From CAIZGX01 sp964430305 (lineage in GTDB: Bacteria; Bacteroidota; Bacteroidia; Flavobacteriales_D; Sanyastnellaceae), in NCBI GenBank assembly GCA_964430305.1, contig CAYSEX010000059.1:1-13150 (forward strand): DNA of 13,150 nucleotides. The letters run 5' to 3'. Numbering within the stretch: position 1 is the stretch's first letter; every line of letters begins with the position of its first letter. Under the pieces are notes generated by a model. It ran no database searches. It had not been told where the DNA came from and saw nothing but the letters and a program-made list of their open reading frames with translations. Below are positions 5,863 through 13,150 of the stretch, piece after piece. Position numbers and translations under genes: made by a program.

Positions 5863-8190
5863 ATGAAAATATACATTTCTCTTTTTCTCTTGCTTTTTAC
5901 AGCTCATATTTCCGCTCAAAAAATCACCTATAGCGGTTTAATTACAGAAGCTGAAAGTGGCGAAACATTGCCCGGCGTATTGGTTTTTTGTCCTGAAACC
6001 AATGAAGGTACAAGCACCAACAACTACGGATTTTACTCTCTAACTCTTCCCAACTCAGCAACAAAAATCATGGTGCAATTCATGGGATACGAACCACAAG
6101 AAATACAACTCAATTCAAATCAACCCAGAAAGAACATTGAACTTCAGAAAGTAAAATTCGATCTGAAAACAGTTGTCGTTGAAGGAGAAAAAACAACCAA
6201 TGTGGTTGAAGAGACGCAAATGAGCAGCATTGAAATTCCAATTGATCAAATAAAAAAAATACCTGCACTTCTTGGTGAAAAAGATGTACTGAAAGTAATT
6301 CAATTGCTTCCGGGAGTGCAAAAAGGAAGTGAAGGAAGTTCGGGATTTTATGTTCGCGGAGGTGGTCCAGATCAAAACTTAATTATACTAGATGATGCAA
6401 CCGTGTACAATGCCAATCACCTGTTCGGATTCTTTTCTATTTTCAATGGAGATGCTCTGAAAAGTGTTGAACTGATTAAAGGTGGATTCCCAGCTCGATA
6501 CGGTGGTAGACTCTCATCTGTCTTGGAGATGCAAATGAAAGATGGTAACAAAGAGAAATTCAAAGGCGAGGCCGGAATTGGTTTAATCTCCTCTCGACTC
6601 ACGCTTGAAGGTCCAATTCAAAAAGGCAAATCATCTTTTCTTGTCAGCGGAAGAAGAACGTACATTGATGCACTCATCTACCCCTTCTTACCTGCAGACC
6701 AAAAGGCGGGGTATTTCTTTTATGATTTTAACGCCAAAGCCAATTTCATACTCAATGATAAAAATAGGTTTTACTTGAGCGGCTATTTTGGAAAAGATAA
6801 ATTCTATTTTAAACCCAAGGCTGAAGATGGTACCGTTAACGAAGGATATTTCCTTTGGCAAAACCAAACAGCAACTGCAAGACTAAATCATATCATCTCA
6901 CCCAAAGCTTTTAGCAATACCTCTCTTATTTTTTCGAAATACAATCTGGCCATTGGACTAAAAGAGATTCAAACCAACAATGATTTTTTTGAGCTTCGCT
7001 TTAAAAGCGGCATTCGCGATTGGTCTATGAAACATGATATTGATTATTTCCCGAATGCAAGTCATCACATTCGCACCGGAATAAGTTCAACCTATCACCG
7101 ATTTACACCCAGTGCCATAGTAGTAGCCAGCACAGACGGAGCAGAAGAGATTGACAAAGCTGAAAATTACGATGCCCTTGAAAGTGGGCTTTACCTGGAA
7201 GATGATTGGACCATTACTCCACTGCTCAAAGCCAATTTTGGCGCACGCATGAGTCATTTCATTTATAAGTCGGCTAACTATTACGGCATTGAACCCCGAG
7301 CAAGCGTTCGGTATTTAATCAATGAAAAATTAAGTGTGAAAGCCTCTTATGCACTTATGAATCAATATATGCATCTGCTGTCGAATACCGGTGTTGGCCT
7401 TCCCACAGACCTTTGGGTACCCGCAACGGATCGGGTGGCCCCTCAACGTTCGCATCAAGGAGCCATTGGCATCGCCAAAGAATTAGAAAAACCTAAACTC
7501 ACCATTACCGCTGAAGCTTATTACAAGCGCATGCTGAATATCATTGGATACAAAGAAGGCGCAAGTTTTCTAAATGTTGGAAGAGCCATAGATGGCAAAC
7601 CCATCACGTGGCAAGACAATGTAACATCTGGCAATGGAACCAGTTACGGTGCAGAGTTGTTGGTTCAGAAGAAGGTTGGAAAATGGAGCGGATGGATTGG
7701 CTACACCCTTTCATGGACCACCTTACAATTTGAAGAACTTAATGATGGGAAGCCATTCTATGCCCGCTATGATAGAAGACATGATTTTTCAGCCGTTGGT
7801 ATTTATGAAGTAAATGATCATTTAACCATTTCTGCCACCTGGGTGTATGGAACAGGACAAGCCATTACACTTCCGCTTGCCACCTATAACGTGCAGCCAC
7901 ATGACCCCGCCACAAACCAATTCAACAACTTTTTTGGATTAGGAGCTACCGATTATGGCGACAAAAATGATTTCCGAATGGCACCCTATCACAGATTAGA
8001 TATTGCAGCCCAATGGCACAAACAATTGAAGCGTTGCGAACGCACCTTTGAATTGGGTATTTACAACGCCTACAACAGAAAAAATCCGTTTTTCTATTCC
8101 ATTAGCCAACGCGTTGATGGATCGAATTACCTCAGTCAAGTTTCATTATTCCCAATTATACCTAGCGTCTCATGGTCATTCAAATTTTAA
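5863..8190 (+). CDS. TonB-dependent outer-membrane receptor with carboxypeptidase-like N-terminal domain
   Basis: This protein of 775 residues is an outer-membrane beta-barrel that takes up a ligand using energy from TonB/ExbBD. A signal peptide (MKIYISLFLLLFTAHISA, cleavage likely after A18) is followed by a CarboxypepD_reg-like beta-sandwich domain at about 20-100 (GEVLPGV-like ETLPGVLVF, FMGYEPQEI). A plug domain follows at about 125-230, with LLPGVQKG, FYVRGGGPDQNLIILDDA and VELIKGGFPARYGGRLSSV. The rest is the barrel, ending in SVSWSFKF with the terminal Phe typical of barrel proteins. I chose the ATG at 5863 over an in-frame TTG at 5845 because it opens directly into the signal peptide. 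The ligand is unknown. The next gene, a DUF4249 lipoprotein, starts two bases after the stop and is probably its partner. Confidence 0.95.
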   Translation: MKIYISLFLLLFTAHISAQKITYSGLITEAESGETLPGVLVFCPETNEGTSTNNYGFYSLTLPNSATKIMVQFMGYEPQEIQLNSNQPRKNIELQKVKFDLKTVVVEGEKTTNVVEETQMSSIEIPIDQIKKIPALLGEKDVLKVIQLLPGVQKGSEGSSGFYVRGGGPDQNLIILDDATVYNANHLFGFFSIFNGDALKSVELIKGGFPARYGGRLSSVLEMQMKDGNKEKFKGEAGIGLISSRLTLEGPIQKGKSSFLVSGRRTYIDALIYPFLPADQKAGYFFYDFNAKANFILNDKNRFYLSGYFGKDKFYFKPKAEDGTVNEGYFLWQNQTATARLNHIISPKAFSNTSLIFSKYNLAIGLKEIQTNNDFFELRFKSGIRDWSMKHDIDYFPNASHHIRTGISSTYHRFTPSAIVVASTDGAEEIDKAENYDALESGLYLEDDWTITPLLKANFGARMSHFIYKSANYYGIEPRASVRYLINEKLSVKASYALMNQYMHLLSNTGVGLPTDLWVPATDRVAPQRSHQGAIGIAKELEKPKLTITAEAYYKRMLNIIGYKEGASFLNVGRAIDGKPITWQDNVTSGNGTSYGAELLVQKKVGKWSGWIGYTLSWTTLQFEELNDGKPFYARYDRRHDFSAVGIYEVNDHLTISATWVYGTGQAITLPLATYNVQPHDPATNQFNNFFGLGATDYGDKNDFRMAPYHRLDIAAQWHKQLKRCERTFELGIYNAYNRKNPFFYSISQRVDGSNYLSQVSLFPIIPSVSWSFKF

Positions 8191-8192
8191 AT

Positions 8193-9032
8193 ATGAAAAA
8201 AGCATTTCTCATTTTGAACATATTTGCATGTGCACTTTTTATGGTGTCTTGTGAGACAGAGGCTGAAGTTGAGGTTCCAGCTGTTGATAGACAATTAACC
8301 CTCACCTGTTTCATCAGTGATGATATTGATCTCATTCATGCGAATATCAGTTGGAGCATCCCTGTATTTGGTCCAAATAGCAGCCCTCTGCCTCCACCAA
8401 CTGATTTGCTGGTTACCATTTCAAATGGCGTTCAAATCGACACATTAATTTATAATTCCAACACCATGGAGTATGAACTAAGCACGTTGGAATTTCCACT
8501 TGTTGCTGGCCAGTCATATACCCTGCTCGCATCTGATGCAGCAGGACATGCCATTGAAGCCACTACAAACATTCCTTTAGAATTGCCTGAAATAGATTCG
8601 AACAATTTAACAATTAGCACAGACATTGTAGGCCCATTCAATGACACCATGTATACGTTCACTTTCAAAACATTTTTGAATGATGTCTCTCCCAATTTCG
8701 ATTATTATAGACTGGCCTATTATAATATTTATACGGGAGGAACAGATACTTCAGAATATTTAATTGCACAACGTTTTATCAATGACAATGCACTCAACAA
8801 CGGACAACTGTACATTGAAAAAGAAGTCATGGCCAGCTCGTACGAAAGTGTTTCAACGGATCTGAAAGCCATGTATGTGGTACATGCCAGTGAAGAATAC
8901 TTTAAGTTTCACAAGACATTTAACCGACAAGAAAATGGCAATCCTTTCGCAGAGCCCACACTGGTCTATTCCAATGTTAACGGAGGCTTGGGCATATTCG
9001 CCGGCTACAGACAAATTCGATTTGAATTTTAA
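8193..9032 (+). CDS. DUF4249-type lipoprotein, partner of the TonB-dependent receptor
   Basis: This 279-residue protein begins with a lipoprotein signal (MKKAFLILNIFACALFMVSC); the lipid-attached cysteine is C20. The next residues, ETEAEVE, are acidic, as in some Bacteroidota surface-export signals. The body resembles DUF4249, a Bacteroidota family nearly always encoded beside TonB-dependent receptors. It opens with a beta strand (RQLTLTCFIS), has a repeated-strand layout with GQSYTLLASDAAGHAIEATTNIP, and ends in GYRQIRFEF. Its role is unproven, but by analogy with SusD-like partners it may cap the receptor or capture ligand at the cell surface. An ATG at 8172 lies inside the receptor coding end; the one at 8193 directly precedes the signal peptide and leaves only two bases between genes, so expression should be coupled. 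Confidence 0.85.
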   Translation: MKKAFLILNIFACALFMVSCETEAEVEVPAVDRQLTLTCFISDDIDLIHANISWSIPVFGPNSSPLPPPTDLLVTISNGVQIDTLIYNSNTMEYELSTLEFPLVAGQSYTLLASDAAGHAIEATTNIPLELPEIDSNNLTISTDIVGPFNDTMYTFTFKTFLNDVSPNFDYYRLAYYNIYTGGTDTSEYLIAQRFINDNALNNGQLYIEKEVMASSYESVSTDLKAMYVVHASEEYFKFHKTFNRQENGNPFAEPTLVYSNVNGGLGIFAGYRQIRFEF

Positions 9033-9046
9033 TTTTATAAAACCTT

Positions 9047-9077
9047 TTTGAGCTTAAAACGATTTATCGTAATATTG
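9047..9077 (+). promoter_or_regulatory. Bacteroidota-type promoter of the arsR-acr3-arsC operon
   Basis: A -33 element TTTG (9047-9050) is followed by 19 bases and then TAATATTG (9070-9077), one mismatch from the -7 consensus TAnnTTTG. The spacing is optimal for this promoter class. Transcription would start near 9083, about ten bases before the arsR ATG. The -7 box lies inside the ArsR-type operator, so a bound repressor would block polymerase. Confidence 0.65.
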
Positions 9078-9084
9078 CGATAAA
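9063..9084. promoter_or_regulatory. ArsR-type operator palindrome overlapping the -7 box
   Basis: The half-sites TTTATCG (9063-9069) and CGATAAA (9078-9084) are exact reverse complements. The centre holds AATATT (9071-9076), itself a palindrome, leaving only two unpaired positions (9070 and 9077) in 22 bases. The site ends nine bases before the arsR ATG. Its position, symmetry and placement across the -7 box fit binding by the ArsR dimer encoded immediately downstream. Confidence 0.75.
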
Positions 9085-9093
9085 CATAATAGC

Positions 9094-9423
9094 ATGGGAA
9101 CATCTAAAACCGAAGCTTACAACCCGAAAGAAATTGAAATTGCGGAATTACTTAAAGCCATAGCTCACCCCGCACGTCTTGCAATACTTCAAGCTTTGGC
9201 AAAACGAAAAACATGTGTTTGTGGTGATTTAGTAGACGCTCTTCCTCTGGCACAAGCTACAGTATCTCAGCATTTAAAAGCCATGAAAAATGCAGGCCTT
9301 ATTCAAGGAACTGTAACCGGAACTCAAGTGTGTTATTGTCTAAATCCCAAAGCATTTGAGAAGGTGAAAGCCTACATTTCCAAAATTGACATTCAACTTA
9401 ACACAACAAAAATCTGTTGCTAA
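9094..9423 (+). CDS. arsR: ArsR-family arsenite-responsive repressor
   Basis: This 109-residue protein is a winged-helix metalloregulator. The helix-turn-helix covers about residues 40-72, with recognition helix QATVSQHLKAMKNAGLI at 54-70. The metal-sensing pair C41-V-C43 (TCVCGDL) matches the cysteine motif at the start of the DNA-binding helix in classical ArsR. Further cysteines occur at C80/C82 (QVCYC) and at the very end (ICC, C108/C109), any of which could supply the third ligand. Without As(III) the dimer should bind the palindrome at 9063-9084 and repress its own operon; As(III) binding releases it. It is the first gene, ten bases before acr3. Antimonite could also be an inducer. Confidence 0.93.
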   Translation: MGTSKTEAYNPKEIEIAELLKAIAHPARLAILQALAKRKTCVCGDLVDALPLAQATVSQHLKAMKNAGLIQGTVTGTQVCYCLNPKAFEKVKAYISKIDIQLNTTKICC

Positions 9424-9433
9424 TTCGATTACT

Positions 9434-10468
9434 ATGAAACCGAGATTAAAATTTTTAGATCGTTTCTTAACTCTATGGATTTTCCTTGCCATGGCCATTG
9501 GTGTGGCTTTGGGCTTTTTCATTCCAAGCATACCCAAAACAATTCATGCCGCTTCTGACGGTACAACGAATATTCCATTGGCTATTGGTCTCATTCTTAT
9601 GATGTACCCCCCTTTAACGAAAGTGCAATTTTCTCTCATCCCCTCTGTTTTTAAAAACATTAAATTACTGAGCGCCTCATTTATAATTACGTGGATTATT
9701 GGGCCATTCCTCATGTTCTTGCTCGCCATTTTATTTCTATCTGATTCACCAGAATACTTAACGGGACTTATCATAATTGGTCTTGCACCTTGCATTGCTA
9801 TGGTCATTGTTTGGAATGATTTAGCAGGTGGAAATAGAGAATTAGCTGCGGGCCTGGTTGGAATTAACAGCTTGCTTCAAGTCCTCTTCTTTAGTCTTTA
9901 CGCCTATTTCTATTTAGAAATTATGTTGCCCTTGTTTGGTGTGAGTGCCGTTAATATTGACATTACCATTTCTGAAATTGCTAGTACCGTGGGCATCTAT
10001 TTGGGTATTCCCTTCTTTGCTGCAATGCTTTCACGCGCAGTGCTCATTCAAACAAAAGGATTGGATTGGTTTAACCGAAAATTCCTACCCTTCATTTCCC
10101 CCATTACACTCATTGCATTGCTATTCACCATTGTGGTTATGTTCAGTTTGAAAGGTGCTATGATTGTTGCTATACCCTTTGACGTTGTGAGAATTGCCAT
10201 ACCGTTGGTGGTCTTCTTCATAATACAATTTTTCCTTATGTTTTTCATAGCAAAGAAACTCAACGCCAAATATGACGAAAGCGCTTGCGTTGCATTCACG
10301 GCCTCTGGAAACAATTTTGAATTAGCCATTGCTGTATCAATTGGCGTTTTTGGTATGAATAGCGGACAAGCCTTTGCCGGAGTGATTGGTCCATTGGTTG
10401 AAGTTCCGGCCTTAATACTCTTGGTACAAGCAAGTCAATTCATTAAACGCAAATACTATACATCATGA
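9434..10468 (+). CDS. acr3: ACR3-family arsenite efflux permease
   Basis: Acr3 exports arsenite across the inner membrane using ion-motive force, completing detoxification after arsenate reduction. The 344-residue protein has about ten hydrophobic helices. It carries the family's conserved cysteine in GLAPCIAMVIVWNDLAGG (C120, in the fourth helix) and a second conserved block FTASGNNFELAIAV to GPLVEVPALILL near the end, with the conserved Glu of the ninth helix. I chose the ATG at 9434 (MKPRLKFLDRFLTLWIF) over the in-frame one at 9386, which would overlap arsR by 38 bases and add residues unlike the family. It lies ten bases after arsR and overlaps arsC by four bases. Confidence 0.95.
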   Translation: MKPRLKFLDRFLTLWIFLAMAIGVALGFFIPSIPKTIHAASDGTTNIPLAIGLILMMYPPLTKVQFSLIPSVFKNIKLLSASFIITWIIGPFLMFLLAILFLSDSPEYLTGLIIIGLAPCIAMVIVWNDLAGGNRELAAGLVGINSLLQVLFFSLYAYFYLEIMLPLFGVSAVNIDITISEIASTVGIYLGIPFFAAMLSRAVLIQTKGLDWFNRKFLPFISPITLIALLFTIVVMFSLKGAMIVAIPFDVVRIAIPLVVFFIIQFFLMFFIAKKLNAKYDESACVAFTASGNNFELAIAVSIGVFGMNSGQAFAGVIGPLVEVPALILLVQASQFIKRKYYTS

Positions 10469-10881
10469 AAAACATTTTGGTTTTATGCACCGGCAACAGT
10501 TGCCGAAGTCAGATTGCTGAAGGATTCATTCGCCATTATTTTGGAAAAATTGTACACGTTTACAGTGCGGGCATTGAAACCCATGGTGTTAATCCAAGGG
10601 CAATTGCTACAATGGCTGAAGTTGGAATTGATATTTCAAAACACACATCGAACCACGTAGACGAATATTTAGACATACCCTTCGATTTGATACTAACGGT
10701 ATGTGATCATGCGGCCGAACAATGCCCGGTCTTTCCTTCAAAAGCACATCGTTTACATGAAAATTTCCCTGATCCAGCCAAGGTACAGGGCTCAAATGAA
10801 GAAATTGAAGCTGCGTTTCGTTCAACACGAGATCAAATTGATCTATTTTGTCGAGAGAACTTGAGGACAATAATCAGCTAG
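10465..10881 (+). CDS. arsC: Thioredoxin-linked arsenate reductase (low-molecular-weight phosphatase type)
   Basis: ArsC reduces arsenate to arsenite, the form exported by Acr3. The 138-residue length fits the thioredoxin-coupled class. The phosphatase-like loop C8-TGNSC-RS holds the nucleophile C8 and C13. The redox relay pair is C80 and C87 (TVCDHAAEQCP), so all three catalytic cysteines (8, 80, 87) are present, and the general-acid Asp lies in FPDPAK (D103). This is not the glutaredoxin-linked plasmid type. The start overlaps acr3 by four bases (ATGA), indicating coupled translation. Its last eight bases overlap the end of the dioxygenase gene on the other strand. Confidence 0.95.
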   Translation: MKNILVLCTGNSCRSQIAEGFIRHYFGKIVHVYSAGIETHGVNPRAIATMAEVGIDISKHTSNHVDEYLDIPFDLILTVCDHAAEQCPVFPSKAHRLHENFPDPAKVQGSNEEIEAAFRSTRDQIDLFCRENLRTIIS

Positions 10882-11752
10882 AATGAAATGAATGCATACT
10901 TAAACTACCGTAGGCGTAATATTCATTAAACATTTGCATTTCATCTTTTCCCATTGCAGCAAGTGTATATAATGCAGGCCAATAATGATCTGGGGTGGGA
11001 ATAGCATTTTTGTAAGCTGCCCCTCTACTTTCTATGTCGTTGAAAAAATGCAAATCTTTTTTTGTCAAAGCCAGTGAAATTCCTTCTTGCGCTTCAATTG
11101 CCCATGAAGTTCCAACATCTGGTGTTGACCAATTGATTGCTCTGAGGTTATGAACTAAATTTCCTGAGCCAACAATGAGAACACCTCTGCTCCTTAATGC
11201 TTCGAGATGAGCGCCAAGAGCCAAGTGCTGTTCATGCGAAAGTTGGTAGTCTATACTCAACTGAAGAACGGGAACCTGAGCCAATGGAAAAATTTGACGC
11301 AAAACACTCCATGTACCGTGATCTAACCCCCACTCATCATCAAGCGCTTCGTCTGAAAGCTGTAAATGATGCGCAACGTGTTTTGCTAATTCGGGATCTC
11401 CATGTGCTGGGTATTGCACATCGAACAAGGCCTGCGGAAAACCACCAAAATCATGAATAGTTTTAGGAGTTTCCATGGCCGTTATTTTTGTCCCTTTTGT
11501 AAGCCAATGTGCTGATATGCAAAGAATGGCCTGGGGCTGTTCTAAATGTGCCACCGCTTTTCGCCATCCTTCCACGTACTTATTCTCTTCAATGGCGTTC
11601 ATGGGCGAACCGTGTCCAAAAAAGAAAACTGGAAATTTTTGTGTTGACTTGCCAAATTGCAATTGCTGCAAAGCTTGAATCGGTAGTGCACTCCCCAAAC
11701 TCAGTATTCCCATGGTATGAATGAATTTTTGACGGTTCATCATTGTTAGCAT
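10874..11752 (-). CDS. ygiD: DODA/YgiD-type class III extradiol ring-cleavage dioxygenase
   Basis: The protein matches the LigB-superfamily 4,5-DOPA-dioxygenase group, which opens catechol rings using a bound metal. Metal-site histidines are visible: H47 (FFGHGSP), H82 (ISAHW), H201 (LVHNLR) and H256 (PTPDHYW), with spacings close to those in E. coli YgiD. The catalytic-region motifs TIHDFGGFP (98-106), DDEWGLDHGTW (138-148) and GSLSMHSF (282-289) are also present. The 292 residues exceed the roughly 260-270 usual in YgiD; the extra is an N-terminal leader, MNRQKFIHTMGILSLGSALP, that resembles a degraded export signal (no twin Arg). ATGs at 11752, 11743 and 11740 are all possible starts. It lies six bases downstream of the binding-protein gene, so the two are likely co-transcribed. 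The natural substrate is unknown. Confidence 0.9.
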   Translation of the reverse strand: MLTMMNRQKFIHTMGILSLGSALPIQALQQLQFGKSTQKFPVFFFGHGSPMNAIEENKYVEGWRKAVAHLEQPQAILCISAHWLTKGTKITAMETPKTIHDFGGFPQALFDVQYPAHGDPELAKHVAHHLQLSDEALDDEWGLDHGTWSVLRQIFPLAQVPVLQLSIDYQLSHEQHLALGAHLEALRSRGVLIVGSGNLVHNLRAINWSTPDVGTSWAIEAQEGISLALTKKDLHFFNDIESRGAAYKNAIPTPDHYWPALYTLAAMGKDEMQMFNEYYAYGSLSMHSFHSS

Positions 11753-11758
11753 CCAATA

Positions 11759-12994
11759 TCACTCCGAACTTCCCACATAAACCCAACCATAAACTCCGTT
11801 TACATTTTCCACTCCCCAATAGTCAAATGAGCCATTTGCACGATCCCCAGCGGCGTTCAATGAAATCAACCCAGTTGCACCCGAATGACTATTCGATAAA
11901 TTAAAAAATTCAGTTTTAATCGTTGAAGAAGATGTTGGTACACCCGCATTATTCTCTATCAATTTCGCTACAACTTTCATGGCATCATAGGCAGTTAAAG
12001 TATATGCATCTCCTACTACACCTGACCTTGCATACACATCAGCAAGTAATGGTGACCAAATAGATTCAGTTGAGGTCGGAAGTCCAAATTCAGGACTAAA
12101 GAATTGGGTATTTACTGCAAACTGCGAGGCCAATGGATCAGCCAAAAGCGCCTCATTGCGAATGAAACCATCGCCACCATACCAGTGCACACTTGCTAAG
12201 ATTGGATCCGTGGCAGCCTGGTTAAATAACGCTACAGCCTCATCGAAACTTGCGAGGTAAACACCAATTGCTGAAAGCGGATACGTTGCATTTAAGTTTT
12301 GAATTTCATTTCGAACCGCTGTGAGCGATGTGCTAAAGTCAGTTGTTGCGGGATCATAATTTCCAGCCGAAACTGCAGTACCTCCAGCAGCGGTAAAATA
12401 AGTTGTTACCGCATTTTGCAAACCTAGATTACCCGCATCGTTTCGTGCTAAAGTAACCATCGCCTGCTTGCCTGCTGTATACATGGTATTGGCCATAGCT
12501 GCACCCTCTATCTGATCTCCGGGCACATATCTGAAGACAAAGTCATCTGCAATGGCTAAAGAACTTGCAGTACTTCCTTGACTTACCACCAAAATTCCTA
12601 GACTATCTGCCAGTGCTTTAACTGCCCCTACTTCTGAACTCGATTGTGGACCTATAACTATTCTAAATCCAGCATCGGCTAAATTCTGCATGGAACTCGC
12701 TGCCAAAACCGGATTTAATTGCGTGTCGAAAACGGTAAGTTCGAATCGATACGGAAGATCACGTGTTTCAAAATCAGCGTTTATTTCTTCAATGGCAATT
12801 TCTATAGCCGCCTCTGAACTTAAACCCAAATTCGACCAATCGCCTGTCTCTGAAACCAAAGCAGCTACTTTCACAAGAACAACATTTTCACATGCATCAT
12901 GATCATCATCGTGGTCGTGGTCATCCTTTTTGCATCCTACCCAAAATAGACTGAGAGCCATTAAAATGATCAAGGCAAGGTTCTTCTTTTTCAT
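11759..12994 (-). CDS. Orphan periplasmic-binding-protein-type lipoprotein (Peripla_BP_6, Leu/Ile/Val-like)
   Basis: This 411-residue lipoprotein has a signal peptide ending LSLFWVGC with the lipid cysteine at C21. The next residues, KKDDHDHDDDHD (22-33), are charged and rich in Asp and His. The rest is a two-lobed amino-acid-type binding fold. It opens VVLVKVAALVSETGDWSNLG with EAAIEIAIEEIN after it, holds the IVIGPQSSSEVGAVKALAD and VSQGSTASSLA ligand-site segments, and has the hinge-side YTLTAYDAMKVVAKLI near the end. The family normally serves ABC importers or receptors for branched-chain amino acids, amides or aromatic acids; no permease or ATPase gene is in view. The chosen ATG at 12994 (MKKKNLALI) is preferred over an in-frame TTG at 13000. 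The dioxygenase gene follows after six bases. Confidence 0.88.
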   Translation of the reverse strand: MKKKNLALIILMALSLFWVGCKKDDHDHDDDHDACENVVLVKVAALVSETGDWSNLGLSSEAAIEIAIEEINADFETRDLPYRFELTVFDTQLNPVLAASSMQNLADAGFRIVIGPQSSSEVGAVKALADSLGILVVSQGSTASSLAIADDFVFRYVPGDQIEGAAMANTMYTAGKQAMVTLARNDAGNLGLQNAVTTYFTAAGGTAVSAGNYDPATTDFSTSLTAVRNEIQNLNATYPLSAIGVYLASFDEAVALFNQAATDPILASVHWYGGDGFIRNEALLADPLASQFAVNTQFFSPEFGLPTSTESIWSPLLADVYARSGVVGDAYTLTAYDAMKVVAKLIENNAGVPTSSSTIKTEFFNLSNSHSGATGLISLNAAGDRANGSFDYWGVENVNGVYGWVYVGSSE

Positions 12995-13150
12995 ATTCAA
13001 AATTTGGAAACAAAGATGCGGAAGATCTGCAAAGGAAGTGCTGTTAAATAGGAGGAAAATTTTTATAAAATCATATCCTTCGATTCACCTACTGGAACGT
13101 ATAGGTTGAGTTGTCGCAACAGCCGGCATAAAACAAGCGCATATTGAATT
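12995..13150. other. Right-end stretch with no firm gene; possible upstream region of the lipoprotein operon
   Basis: No confident gene is present. On the minus strand, two TAnnTTTG-like boxes with one mismatch each, at 13011-13018 (CATCTTTG) and 13030-13037 (TTCCTTTG), could serve the lipoprotein operon; neither has a clear -33 partner. A minus-strand frame open to the window edge ends with TAA at 13063-13065 and would give a 28-residue tail ending VPVGESKDMIL; it may be the end of an upstream gene but cannot be recognised. Confidence 0.3.

Noticed and set aside
10048..10870. Minus-strand open frames across acr3 and arsC
   Set aside because: They are antisense shadows of confidently identified genes, without motifs or plausible starts.
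9094..10881. Arsenic operon as a recently acquired mobile island
   Set aside because: Base composition, start-site style and promoter type match the neighbours, and no mobility gene or flanking repeat is present.
1..13140. The ten bases AAACAAGCGC occur at both 1-10 and 13131-13140, suggesting flanking direct repeats
   Set aside because: The match stops after ten bases, the left copy lies inside a coding sequence, and there is no integrase, transposase or tRNA to make it an attachment site.
13063..13149. Minus-strand open frame reaching the right edge, possible tail of another gene
   Set aside because: Only 28 codons are visible, with no recognisable motif. The other two minus-strand frames are also open for about 20 codons, so choosing one is not supported.

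Overview
The window looks like chromosomal DNA of a member of the Bacteroidota, possibly Flavobacteriales. The evidence is AT-leaning DNA, start codons without Shine-Dalgarno sequences, promoter-like TAnnTTTG boxes, a TonB-dependent receptor paired with a DUF4249 lipoprotein, and lipoproteins with charged residues just after the lipid cysteine. I see no insertion sequence, phage gene, tRNA, rRNA or CRISPR array. The window is densely packed with genes and its longest non-coding stretch is about 150 bases, at the right end.

Layout. Bases 2-106 hold the tail of a probable GNAT acetyltransferase. It converges on a minus-strand pair (89-1913): a von Willebrand factor A (VWA) protein with an intact metal site, followed by an unrecognised 385-residue protein with a three-cysteine motif. 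A divergent promoter region (about 1914-2011) separates this pair from a plus-strand run (2012-5801) of a HI0933/YhiN-type flavoprotein, RibD, an EamA-type transporter and an MTA/SAH nucleosidase. The first three junctions are 4-base overlaps or a 6-base gap, so the run is probably one operon. The nucleosidase gene contains a perfect 14-bp GC-rich inverted repeat inside its coding sequence.

Next comes an outer-membrane uptake pair (5863-9032), a TonB-dependent receptor and a DUF4249 lipoprotein whose start lies two bases after the receptor stop. Then comes a compact arsenic-resistance operon (9094-10881): arsR, acr3 and arsC. A near-palindromic operator in front of arsR overlaps the -7 box of a good Bacteroidota-type promoter, which explains arsenite-responsive autoregulation. 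ArsC would reduce arsenate to arsenite and Acr3 would export it.

On the minus strand at the right end (10874-12994), an orphan periplasmic-binding-protein-type lipoprotein with an Asp/His-rich tether is followed after six bases by a DODA/YgiD-type extradiol dioxygenase with an added N-terminal leader. This pair converges on arsC with an 8-base overlap.

Most genes belong to well-known families. The least explained items are the VWA plus three-cysteine pair, the intragenic hairpin in the nucleosidase gene, and the binding-protein/dioxygenase operon. I did not find a clear new system.
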